Of a stretch of DNA of 64,000 nt, positions 53,736 through 61,369 are shown piece after piece. The stretch lies in the NCBI RefSeq assembly GCF_000621585.1, contig NZ_JHXY01000007.1, positions 1 to 64,000 of the forward strand, given 5' to 3'. The notes below the pieces were generated by a model. It ran no database searches, was not told where the DNA came from, and was given only the letters and a program-made list of their open reading frames with translations. The position numbers and the translations under genes are program-made. Numbering within the stretch: position 1 is the first letter of the stretch; each line of letters starts with the position of its first letter. Source of the DNA: [Eubacterium] cellulosolvens LD2006 (GTDB taxonomy: Bacteria > Bacillota > Clostridia > Lachnospirales > Lachnospiraceae).

Positions 53736-55578
53736 AGCGTTTCCTTCTCTTCCCGAGCAACAGGACAGACAGTAGAACCCCTCCTGCAGCGCTCAGATAA
53801 AATGTGGTTCTTCCCGTTCCTCCGAGTTTCGGGAATACCGAGCGCCGGTTCCGGATCGCGAAGGAAGCCGTTCCTTTTTCAACCGTGACCGGAATTTCCT
53901 CTCCCTCTCCCAGGCTGACGGACGCGCCCGAAAGACAGCCGTCTGCCGGCTCCTCCGCCTGAAATTTCACCTCGAGGGGATCGGACAGAAGCTCATATCC
54001 GCTCTCGGTCGAACACTCGGTCATCTGGTAGTTGTCATCGTCAAGTCCGCGGATCGTCATCGTTCCGTCCGAAGCAGGAGACACCGTTCGTTCGCCCTCA
54101 CTCTCCGGCGTGTCGGCTCCCAGCATCAGCCAGCTTCCTTCGCTTTCCTTCTGAAAACGACAGATACTTCCGTCCTGTTTTCTCCGGATCGAAAAGGATA
54201 CCTTTGTCGGATCCGTAAGCCCCGTCTTAGTCACCTTCAGCCGATAGGAGCATACGCCCGGCCGGTTTCCGTCAAGATGCTTTCCCTGCTCGCCGGACAC
54301 CTTCCAGTCAAGAGACGGACGGTTCTCCAGGACAGCGCCGCTGCCGTCGGACGCTTTTCCATCCAGCACGGTCTCGTACAAAATCTCCAGCTGGCAGTCG
54401 GTTCCCGAGGCGTTGACTTTTTTCAACCCTTCCGGCAGAAGTGTGACGGAGAAACCGTTTTTTCCCTCAGGATTCTTTCCCCCCGAAAGATCACTCACCG
54501 CGAAATCGACATCCTCCGCGAGGTCGGTAAATGACTGAAAATCGCTGAGTTTCCCGACACCCTCCACTTTTCTTCCGAAACGGACGGCCTTGATCTTCTT
54601 CAAAACCATTCCCTCGTCCATCTCGTCCGTCACCACATACTTCTCATAGGAATGCCAGCTCTCTGTCGCCGGTATCGCCGGAACCATGATCTGCTCGAAG
54701 ACTTCGCCGATCTCCACGTCCTCTCTGGTGAGAAGCGTATTCCCGTCCTCGCAGGATACAATGTATTTCGGGATGGATATACTCTGCTGTTTCGGATAGA
54801 CCGTGACGTCGTACCTCCAGCCGTCCCCCTCCGGCCTTCCATCTCCCGAATCGTCTCCGGTCATCGGAAGAGATACGAGAAACGGCCGAATGCCTGAGAG
54901 GGAAACCTCTGCCGGATGTGCCGTTCCGACGACCGCAGAATCACCGCCTGCCTCCGCACCGGATCCGCCGGTCTCTTCCTGATCGCCGGTTTTTGCGACA
55001 AGATAGAGTCCCTGACTCAGCCCGTCTTTGGCGCTCTTTCCGTCTGTGTCTGTCGGCTGAAACTGAACCGACTGACGCTGTTTTCTCACAAAATCCGTCA
55101 GCCTCGCCTCGCCTTTCAGCCCGTCATCCCCTTCTTTTCCGCCTGCTTCGTCGCGGCAGAAACGGTCGATGAGATCCTCCATCTGAGCGCCCGAATAGGC
55201 CGTCACGTCACCGATCAGCGCCGGCTTTTCCTCCACGCCGGCCTCCCGGGACATCCGGATCAGTTCCTCACCGCTTGCAGTCGGCACATAATACATGCCG
55301 TATCCACTCTCATTGCCGAGAAGTTTCAGATCCGCGACTTTCAGCGCAGAAAAAATGCTCCCCCGGATCCCTGCTCCCGACGTCTTTGCACCGTACATTC
55401 CCTCTCCGGACGCATCCATCGCTCCTCTGACACAGACAACAGTCAGCGACACTTCTCTTCCGGGATCAATCGTCGATGCGGACGCCCCCGCCTCCGCAGA
55501 CAGACCGCTCCCCCAGACGGGAAGCAGGAATGACGCCGCAAGAACGGCGATCCCCGTTTTCAGTTTTCGAGATTTCAT
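53725..55578 (-). CDS. Major pilin (SpaH/EbpB-like backbone) with atypical FPKLG sorting signal
   Basis: A 617-residue pilin. Signal peptide MKSRKLKTGIAVLAASFLLP to about A32. The pilin motif YDVTVYPK places the polymerising lysine at about K263. Cna-B-like domains follow, the last ending MTECSTESGYELLS. The C-terminus is VFPKLGGTGRTTFYL, a hydrophobic helix and GKRRKR. By position FPKLG takes the place of LPxTG. ATG 55578 is chosen, since AAGGAG lies 10 bases upstream inside the longer frame. It is the first gene of the pilus operon. No convincing promoter was found in the 300 bases upstream. Confidence 0.82.
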   Translation of the reverse strand: MKSRKLKTGIAVLAASFLLPVWGSGLSAEAGASASTIDPGREVSLTVVCVRGAMDASGEGMYGAKTSGAGIRGSIFSALKVADLKLLGNESGYGMYYVPTASGEELIRMSREAGVEEKPALIGDVTAYSGAQMEDLIDRFCRDEAGGKEGDDGLKGEARLTDFVRKQRQSVQFQPTDTDGKSAKDGLSQGLYLVAKTGDQEETGGSGAEAGGDSAVVGTAHPAEVSLSGIRPFLVSLPMTGDDSGDGRPEGDGWRYDVTVYPKQQSISIPKYIVSCEDGNTLLTREDVEIGEVFEQIMVPAIPATESWHSYEKYVVTDEMDEGMVLKKIKAVRFGRKVEGVGKLSDFQSFTDLAEDVDFAVSDLSGGKNPEGKNGFSVTLLPEGLKKVNASGTDCQLEILYETVLDGKASDGSGAVLENRPSLDWKVSGEQGKHLDGNRPGVCSYRLKVTKTGLTDPTKVSFSIRRKQDGSICRFQKESEGSWLMLGADTPESEGERTVSPASDGTMTIRGLDDDNYQMTECSTESGYELLSDPLEVKFQAEEPADGCLSGASVSLGEGEEIPVTVEKGTASFAIRNRRSVFPKLGGTGRTTFYLSAAGGVLLSVLLLGKRRKRYGS

Positions 55579-55882
55579 AAACAAACTGCTCCTTTCCATT
55601 TGGTTTTATTTGTAACGGTCCTTAAAAACAGGCCGGTTACAGCATGGCTGAACACAGAAGGGCACGCGGCGCCTGAAAATGCACACGCAAACAAAACGCG
55701 GAAGCTTCGCATGCGCGCCCGGCTTTGGAAATAGCAATCAACTCTCTTTTTCTTTACAATGAAGTTTCTAAAATTGGGAATTTGTCTCGAAGGGATTCGT
55801 TCCGTAAGAATGGAACCGATCAGTATCCCCGAGTTTGATTAGAGGACTCCGTATGGAGATCCGTGTAAATAATAAGAAGTTT
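55579..55882 (-). other. Upstream region of the pilus operon
   Basis: About 300 bases with a GC-rich stretch (55650-55730) and an AT-rich stretch (55740-55800). The promoter was not identified. A hairpin-like GGTTCC/GGAACG stretch lies near 55799-55825. No gene is visible. Confidence 0.4.
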
Positions 55883-56209
55883 GGAAATCCCGAAGGAATT
55901 TCTTATAACATAAAAAAGAATGTCGCTAGCGACATTCTCGCGCCGAGCGCGGATGCAACGCATCTACATATCGCGCGAGTGCGCATCCTGCGGAGCGTTC
56001 TGGTATAGGGATTGCGGAGCAATTTCCTATACCAGAACAAAGTCCGCAAGCGGACTTCGACTCCCCCATCCCCTCACTCCTGAGGGGAGCGTAGTGGACG
56101 AAAGGCGCACGAGCAGAATTGCGTCAGCGATTTACCCATCTGCGAGTTGCGCATCCCGCGGAGCGTTTTGTCTCATAGGGAATGCGGAGCAATTTCCTAT
56201 GAGACAAAA
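55883..56209 (-). repeat. Intergenic structured repeat, family 2, copy E (tandem modules)
   Basis: Read on the minus strand from the dut terminator. Module 1 has stem TTTTGTCTCATAGG / CCTATGAGACAAAA (56167-56209) and the full family 2 series to GTCCGCTTGCGGACTTTG. Module 2 repeats the opening with a different but paired stem, GTTCTGGTATAGG / CCTATACCAGAAC (55997-56038). After module 2 comes a perfect 20-bp palindrome GAATGTCGCTAGCGACATTC (55918-55937) and a degenerate third hairpin (GGAAATCC...GGAATTTC, 55883-55902). Confidence 0.85.
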
Positions 56210-56237
56210 TAAGGCGCCTGCGAAGCGCAGACGCCTT
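56203..56237 (-). terminator. Intrinsic terminator of dut
   Basis: Stem AAGGCG(C)CTGCG / CGCAG(A)CGCCTT (56211-56237), followed on the minus strand by TTATTTTG, which is also the first stem of repeat E. Confidence 0.75.
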
Positions 56238-56286
56238 GCATATCCGTAGTATATCACGGACATGTTATATATTCAATTCATATTTT

Positions 56287-56724
56287 TTATTTTTTTCCTG
56301 TAGATCCGAATCCGCCCTCTCCGCGAACGGTCTCCGCGAGTTCATCAACGGTGTTGAATTCCACCGGGAGGAACGGCATGACAACCAGCTGCGCGATGCG
56401 CTCTTCCGGCTCTACCTTCCGCTCGGTCTCACTGTCATTGTGAACAGCGATCATGAAGGGTCCTCTGTAGTCCGCGTCCACGACGCCGACACAGTTTGCC
56501 GGGCGGAGCCCCTCTTTGGAGGCAAGGCCGCTGCGGGCGAAAATCGCTCCGAAGTATCCCTCCGGGATTTCCATTGCCAGTCCCGTGCTCACCATTACTG
56601 TCTGATGAGGCGCGATGACAACTGTTTCCTCAAGGGCGGCGTACAGATCATATCCGGCCGCGTATTCGCTGCCTCTGGTGGGCAGCTTTGCGGTGGGAAT
56701 CAGTTTTTTTACGTTGATCTTCAT
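56287..56724 (-). CDS. dut: dUTP diphosphatase
   Basis: Hydrolyses dUTP to dUMP, keeping uracil out of DNA. The 145-residue trimeric-type dUTPase shows the conserved motifs in order: AAGYDLYA, ARSGLASKEGL, GVVDADYRG, EERIAQLV and GEGGFGSTG. ATG 56724 (MKINVKKL) is chosen to fit the family and lies 5 bases after the pnp stop; the ribosome-binding site is weak (ACGAG), suggesting coupling to pnp. It is the last gene of rpsO-pnp-dut. Confidence 0.94.
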   Translation of the reverse strand: MKINVKKLIPTAKLPTRGSEYAAGYDLYAALEETVVIAPHQTVMVSTGLAMEIPEGYFGAIFARSGLASKEGLRPANCVGVVDADYRGPFMIAVHNDSETERKVEPEERIAQLVVMPFLPVEFNTVDELAETVRGEGGFGSTGKK

Positions 56725-56729
56725 GGCAA

Positions 56730-58877
56730 TTACTCGTTCAGAGCTGCTTTGTCTTTCGGGCAGTCCTTGATGGAGAAGCTCAGTCTTCCCATGCGGTCTT
56801 TTCCGAGACATACAACCTTAACAACGTCGCCAAGTGTCAGAATGTCCTCAACGTGGTTGATGCGCTCCTTGGCAATCTTGGAAATGTGAACCATTCCCTC
56901 TTTGCCAGGTGCGAACTCAACGAAGGCACCGAACTCTTTGATGCTGACAACAGTACCCTTGAGTACCTGACCTTCCTCGAAGTTCATGGTAATAATCTCA
57001 ATGTACTTCTCAGCCTCATCCATCTTTGCGCGGTCTGTTCCGCAAACGGATACAGTTCCGTCGTCATCGATGTCGATCTTCACGCCTGTGCGGGCGATGA
57101 TCTCGTTGATGGTCTTACCCTGCTTGCCGACAACCTCTCCGATCTTGTCCGGATCAATCTTCATGGACTCAATCTTCGGAGCGTACTCGTTGACGCTCTC
57201 ACGAGGAGCTGCAATCGCTTTCTCCATAACCTCTGTGAGGATGTACTCGCGGGCATCCTTACATCTGGAGATAGCCTCCTCAACGATCTGACGGGTCAGT
57301 CCGTGAATCTTGATATCCATCTGGATCGCTGTGATACCGTCGTGGGTACCTGCTACCTTGAAGTCCATGTCTCCGAAGAAGTCCTCGAGACCCTGGATAT
57401 CAGTGAGTACCAGATAATCATCATCTGTATCGCCGGTCACGAGACCGCAGGAAATACCTGCAACCGGTTTCTTGATCGGAACACCGGCAGCCATAAGAGC
57501 CATGGAGGATGCACATACAGAAGCCTGGGATGTGGATCCGTTGGACTCAAAAGTCTCGGATACAGCACGGATTGCGTAAGGGAACTCCTCTTCTGTCGGA
57601 AGTACCGGAAGAAGGGCTCTCTCAGCCAGGGCTCCGTGACCGATCTCACGACGACCCGGTCCTCTGGAAGGTTTTGTCTCTCCTACAGAGTAGCTCGGGA
57701 AGTTGTACTGATGCATATATCTCTTCTTTGTGATGAAGGGATCAAGTCCCTCTACTTTCTGTGCCTCGGAAAGAGGAGCCAGAGTGATCACGTCGCAGAT
57801 CTGTGTCTGTCCACGGGTGAACATTGCAGAACCGTGAACGTGAGGGATGACATCTACCTCAGCTGCCAGCGGACGGATCTGACGAACGGCACGGCCGTCC
57901 GGTCTCTTCTGATCCTTGAGGATCATCTTGCGGACAGTCTTCTTCTGGTACTGGTATACAGCCTCCGGAAGGATTGCCAGCCACTCTTCGTTGTCGGCAA
58001 AAGCCTCCTGCAGTTTTTCTGTCACTGCAGCGATGTTTGCCTCACGAACCTGCTTCTCGTCTGTAAATACAGCAACCTCCATCTCTGCCGGCGGAACGAT
58101 CTCCTTGATAGCAGCGAAGAGCTCCTCCGGAATCGCGCAGGACTCATAGGAGTGTTTCTCTTTTCCGCACTCGGCAACGATCTGATCGAAGAAAGCGATG
58201 ACTTTCTTATTTGTCTCATCTGCAAGGTAGATGGCCTCGATCATTTTTGCCTCCGGGATCTCCTCGGCGCCGGCCTCGATCATGATGACTTTCTCTCTTG
58301 TAGACGCAACCGTAAGCGCAAGTGTGGACACTGCTTTCTGCTCATATCCCGGGTTGATCACGAACTCACCGTCGATCATACCGATCTGTGTGGCAGCGCA
58401 AGGGCCGTCAAACGGAATATCGGAAATAGCGGTTGCAAGGGAAGAACCAAGCATGGCAACAACCTCCGGATCACAGGCCGGATCTACTGCCATAACCATG
58501 TTGTTCAGTGTAACGTCGTTTCTGTAATCCTTCGGAAAAAGCGGACGCATCGGACGGTCGATGACACGGGATGTGAGAACGGCATGCTCGGACGCCTTTC
58601 CCTCTCTCTTGTTGAATCCACCCGGGAACTTTCCTACTGCGTACATTTTTTCTTCAAACTCAACAGAAAGCGGGAAGAAGTCTACTCCCTCTCTCGGCTG
58701 TTTGGATGCGGTTGCAGTACAGAGAAGTGTTGTGTCTCCGTAGTGCATGAATGCACATCCGTTGGCCTGCTTGCCTACTCTTCCGATGTCAACGGAAAGT
58801 GTTCTTCCAGCAAGCTCCATAGAATACGTCTTGTAATTATTCTCAAGCGGTGTTGAGAATGTCTTCATGTCTTCCAT
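56730..58877 (-). CDS. pnp: Polyribonucleotide nucleotidyltransferase (PNPase)
   Basis: A 3'-5' phosphorolytic exoribonuclease, 715 residues. It has two RNase PH-like halves separated by a helical domain, then a KH domain (IDPDKIGEVVGKQGKTINEI) and an S1 domain (GQVLKGTVVSIKEFGAFVEF). The active-site region GDTDDDYLVLTDIQGLEDFFG is visible. ATG 58877 with AAGGAG upstream gives the family N-terminus MEDMKTFSTPLENNYKT; the 64 extra residues of the longer frame are not family sequence. It follows rpsO, with a processing hairpin between them. Confidence 0.96.
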   Translation of the reverse strand: MEDMKTFSTPLENNYKTYSMELAGRTLSVDIGRVGKQANGCAFMHYGDTTLLCTATASKQPREGVDFFPLSVEFEEKMYAVGKFPGGFNKREGKASEHAVLTSRVIDRPMRPLFPKDYRNDVTLNNMVMAVDPACDPEVVAMLGSSLATAISDIPFDGPCAATQIGMIDGEFVINPGYEQKAVSTLALTVASTREKVIMIEAGAEEIPEAKMIEAIYLADETNKKVIAFFDQIVAECGKEKHSYESCAIPEELFAAIKEIVPPAEMEVAVFTDEKQVREANIAAVTEKLQEAFADNEEWLAILPEAVYQYQKKTVRKMILKDQKRPDGRAVRQIRPLAAEVDVIPHVHGSAMFTRGQTQICDVITLAPLSEAQKVEGLDPFITKKRYMHQYNFPSYSVGETKPSRGPGRREIGHGALAERALLPVLPTEEEFPYAIRAVSETFESNGSTSQASVCASSMALMAAGVPIKKPVAGISCGLVTGDTDDDYLVLTDIQGLEDFFGDMDFKVAGTHDGITAIQMDIKIHGLTRQIVEEAISRCKDAREYILTEVMEKAIAAPRESVNEYAPKIESMKIDPDKIGEVVGKQGKTINEIIARTGVKIDIDDDGTVSVCGTDRAKMDEAEKYIEIITMNFEEGQVLKGTVVSIKEFGAFVEFAPGKEGMVHISKIAKERINHVEDILTLGDVVKVVCLGKDRMGRLSFSIKDCPKDKAALNE

Positions 58878-59002
58878 CTTTTCTCCTTTTTGCTTCTCGG
58901 CGAATGCCTTTGTTTTGAGCCCGGTTTTTCCCTGGCTGCAGCGCTTTTCCATCCGGGGAAATCTCCCGGAACGTGAAAAAACAGCACCCGATAACACGCA
59001 AA

Positions 59003-59031
59003 CAGGGCGGATAGAAAATCTACCCGCCCTG
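59003..59031 (-). terminator. Hairpin between rpsO and pnp
   Basis: Stem CAGGGCGG / CCGCCCTG with a 13-base loop, followed on the minus strand by TTTGCG, 12 bases after the rpsO stop. It acts either as a partial terminator or as an RNase III/PNPase control site, as known for rpsO-pnp in other bacteria. Confidence 0.6.
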
Positions 59032-59043
59032 AGCACGTACAAA

Positions 59044-59310
59044 TTACTTACGGATACCCAGCTTCTCAATCAGAGTACGATATCTCTCGATATCTGTCTT
59101 CTTGAGGTAATCCAGAAGGCCTCTTCTCTTACCAACCATCTTAAGAAGACCACGTCTGGAGTGATGATCCTTGTGGTTTGTCTTGAGATGCTCTGTAAGC
59201 TCTTTGATTCTCTCTGTAAGGACAGCTACCTGTACCTCAGGTGAACCTGTATCGCCCTCTGTTCTGGCATACTCGTTGATAATCTGCTGTTTGAGCTCTT
59301 TTGTAATCAT
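59044..59310 (-). CDS. rpsO: 30S ribosomal protein S15
   Basis: An 88-residue S15, [20 protein letters not shown], with [14 protein letters not shown] and [23 protein letters not shown] 59310 is chosen because AAGGAGGAAG lies upstream. It heads the rpsO-pnp-dut operon, behind a good promoter and a stacked hairpin leader. Confidence 0.97.
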   Translation of the reverse strand: MITKELKQQIINEYARTEGDTGSPEVQVAVLTERIKELTEHLKTNHKDHHSRRGLLKMVGKRRGLLDYLKKTDIERYRTLIEKLGIRK

Positions 59311-59342
59311 TGTTACTTCCTCCTTAAATTTGAAAAACACCA

Positions 59343-59383
59343 CTGATTAAGATTCGGTCGGAGTCCTCCGGAATCTGAATCAG
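59343..59383 (-). promoter_or_regulatory. rpsO: Structured rpsO leader, candidate S15 autoregulatory element
   Basis: Minus-strand CTGATT-C-AGATTC-CGGA...TCCG-ACC-GAATCT-T-AATCAG: three stacked helices with one mismatch and an ACC internal loop, 33 bases before the rpsO start. S15 represses its own mRNA through unrelated structures in different phyla; this is a candidate, not a recognised match. Confidence 0.55.
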
Positions 59384-59402
59384 GGTTCACTCATACCCAA
59401 CA

Positions 59403-59431
59403 ACTATAACACAGGTAATCGTAAATGGCAA
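59403..59431 (-). promoter_or_regulatory. rpsO: rpsO-pnp-dut promoter
   Basis: Minus-strand TTGCCA (59426-59431), 17-base spacer, TATAGT (59403-59408). Leader of about 85 bases that contains the stacked hairpin. Confidence 0.75.
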
Positions 59432-59457
59432 CTGTTTCCCATTTACGTGATGGATAC

Positions 59458-59741
59458 GCGTCAGGGGCAGAGCATACACGCGAACACGGCTTTGCAACAG
59501 TACGCGTCAGGGGCGGAGCATACACGCGAACACGTCGCTCTCGTCCTCAGCGCTCCGCCGCTTATTGCGGGTGCTCCGCCAAAACTCACGCACTTTGTTC
59601 AAATGCCCTTCGGGCGATGTACAAAGTGCGCTCAAACATGGACGTCTACGCTCCGCTACGGTCCGCGCTAATCGAACGTCCCCCGGACGTTCAGCACCTC
59701 CGCTTCCAAGTGTTCGCTTTGCATGGCTCTGCCCCTGACGC
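59458..59741 (+). repeat. Intergenic structured repeat, family 1, copy F
   Basis: A 284-bp element with perfect 16-bp inverted ends GCGTCAGGGGCAGAGC (59458-59473 / 59726-59741) and an internal third copy, GCGTCAGGGGCGGAGC (59504-59519). The core holds CAGCGCTCCGCCGC, GGTGCTCCGCCAAAACTC and a stem CGCACTTTGT / ACAAAGTGCG (59589-59598 / 59621-59630) enclosing GCCC-TTC-GGGC. It lies 40 bases after the stop of the HAD-TadA gene. Confidence 0.82.
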
Positions 59742-59781
59742 TCAGTTCCTTCCAAAACACGGTTTGGATTATCTGTGCATT

Positions 59782-61134
59782 TTAGTTATCAGTTTTCTTA
59801 GAAAAACGAAGATTTTCAAAAAAGTCCGTGAGGATCCTGCTGCATTCTTCCTCGAGGATTCCTTTCTCGAGTTCTACGCTGTGATTGAAGACGGGAACCT
59901 GCATGAGGTTCATGACGGAGCCTGCACAGCCGGTTTTCGGGCTCATACAACCGATGACCACCTTATCGATCCTCGCCTGCACCAGAGCTCCGGCGCACAT
60001 CTGACAGGGTTCCAGAGTGACGTACATGGTGCAGCCTTCCAGTCTCCAGTCACCCAGTTTCTTCGACGCTTTGCGCAGGGCATTTAGCTCTGCGTGGGAT
60101 AGGGTGTTGTGATCTGTGTTTCTCCGGTTGTAGCCCCTGGCGATGATTTCACCGTCGCGGACGATCACCGCGCCGATCGGAACCTCCCCGATGGAAGCGG
60201 CTCTTTTTGCCTCACGCATCGCCTGCCGCATGTACTTCTCCTTCATGGCTTTCCGGTTCGTCACTCCAAGTACTTTGTAGAAGGCTTTGGCCACGCCGTC
60301 CCGGTCATAGGAATCGGTAACTGCGTCAGCCGCGGCTTTGCAGCCTTTTGATGCGTTTTTCATGGCTACGCCGGTGCCGGCGGCTTTAATCATATCGATA
60401 TCGTTGTCAGCATCACCGAAGGCTGCTGTGGCCTCCCGTTTTACACCGAGGATGTTCATGAGATACTGCAGCCCGGAGGCTTTTCCCGCATCGGGGTGGG
60501 CGGTCTCCAGCCTGTGGGGCACGGATGAGGTCATGTAGATCTCCGGAAGCGCCTGACGGATTTCATCCCGAACCTGCGCAAGAAGGGACTCGTCTCCGAT
60601 CTGAAGATCCAGTGCGTCGATCTCATGTCTGTGCTCCTGAATGAAGGAGCGTATATCGTCCTTGAAGATTCTGGTTGTCATCACGTAATCGATGTATTTC
60701 TCGGACACGCCGTAACGCGCCGGATCCTGGATGCTGTAGGAGGGGGCATAGGCCTGACCGTCAATAAAGACTTCGTAGGCGATCGGATAATCGCTCGCCG
60801 GATAGCGGTCCATCACCCGGAGAATCCCGTCGATCACTTCCGGCTGAAGACGGAGTTTCCGGACACAGACTGCCCCCTTGATTCTCTCCCGTCCCGACTC
60901 CGCCTTCTCCGGCAGCTTGTAGATCTCCGCCCCGTTCGAGGTGACGGCGTAGCGAATGCCGGGAATCTCCAGCATACAGTCCGGAAGCGATGTGAATACG
61001 CGTCCGCTGGCGATCGCGACATGAATGCCGTCCGCGATCGCATCCTCGATGGCTCTGCGGTTTGCTTCGCTGATATGGTTCGCGTCGCACAGGGTCGTGC
61101 GGTCGAGATCCAATGTGATCAATTTACATTTCAT
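59782..61134 (-). CDS. tadA: Cof-type HAD phosphatase fused to tRNA adenosine deaminase TadA
   Basis: A 450-residue fusion. Residues 1-290 are a HAD-IIB (Cof) phosphatase: DLDRTT (9-14, the nucleophile motif with Arg in place of Gly), IASGR (41-45) and GDADNDIDM (240-248). Residues 300-450 are TadA, which converts A34 to inosine in tRNA-Arg(ACG): HAE (347-349) and PCQMC (376-380) supply the zinc ligands and catalytic glutamate. ATG 61134 (MKCKLITLDLD) has AGGAG 8-12 bases upstream; the longer frame runs through the tRNA-Leu gene and is rejected. A sequencing frameshift is unlikely, as the frame is one open run. tRNA-Leu lies directly upstream. Confidence 0.88.
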   Translation of the reverse strand: MKCKLITLDLDRTTLCDANHISEANRRAIEDAIADGIHVAIASGRVFTSLPDCMLEIPGIRYAVTSNGAEIYKLPEKAESGRERIKGAVCVRKLRLQPEVIDGILRVMDRYPASDYPIAYEVFIDGQAYAPSYSIQDPARYGVSEKYIDYVMTTRIFKDDIRSFIQEHRHEIDALDLQIGDESLLAQVRDEIRQALPEIYMTSSVPHRLETAHPDAGKASGLQYLMNILGVKREATAAFGDADNDIDMIKAAGTGVAMKNASKGCKAAADAVTDSYDRDGVAKAFYKVLGVTNRKAMKEKYMRQAMREAKRAASIGEVPIGAVIVRDGEIIARGYNRRNTDHNTLSHAELNALRKASKKLGDWRLEGCTMYVTLEPCQMCAGALVQARIDKVVIGCMSPKTGCAGSVMNLMQVPVFNHSVELEKGILEEECSRILTDFFENLRFSKKTDN

Positions 61135-61217
61135 TCCTGTATTCTCCTGCAAAAAATCCGCAGCGGCTGACAGTCTTCTGCCATCACTCCGCTGCGGATC
61201 CTTCATTCCTTCAATTA

Positions 61218-61301
61218 TGCCGGCGGCGGGAATCGAACCCGCACGATGTTGCCACCAACAGATTTTGAGTCTGCCTCGTCTACCAGTTCCGACACGCCGG
61301 C
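61218..61301 (-). tRNA. tRNA-Leu (anticodon CAA)
   Basis: 84-base class II tRNA: acceptor GCCGGCG / CGCCGGC with discriminator A, D arm with AACTGGTAGACG, anticodon stem GCAGA / TCTGT around CTCAAAA (anticodon CAA), a variable arm (GGTGGCAACATC) and T arm CGGGTTCGATTCCCG. CCA is not encoded. It reads UUG codons. Confidence 0.95.
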
Positions 61302-61310
61302 GAAACACAC

Positions 61311-61327
61311 GGTGCCCCTCGGGCACC
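61311..61327 (-). terminator. Hairpin between the decarboxylase gene and tRNA-Leu
   Basis: Perfect 7-pair stem GGTGCCC-GAG-GGGCACC, 43 bases after the stop of the gene at 61370. The downstream minus strand is only weakly T-rich (GTGTGTTTC). Confidence 0.45.
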
Positions 61328-61369
61328 ATGTAAGTTTATCATATCAACTTATGAAAATCAAGAAGCCTG

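Noticed and set aside
55883-56237. CRISPR-like array
   Set aside because: Repeated modules in element E are long, few, palindromic and not separated by unique spacers of equal length; no cas genes nearby.
58878-59069. 64-codon N-terminal extension of PNPase overlapping the end of rpsO
   Set aside because: It crosses the rpsO-pnp hairpin and overlaps rpsO; AAGGAG precedes the shorter start.
61135-61329. N-terminal extension of the HAD-TadA protein
   Set aside because: The extra 65 codons read through the tRNA-Leu gene; a proper ribosome-binding site precedes ATG 61134.
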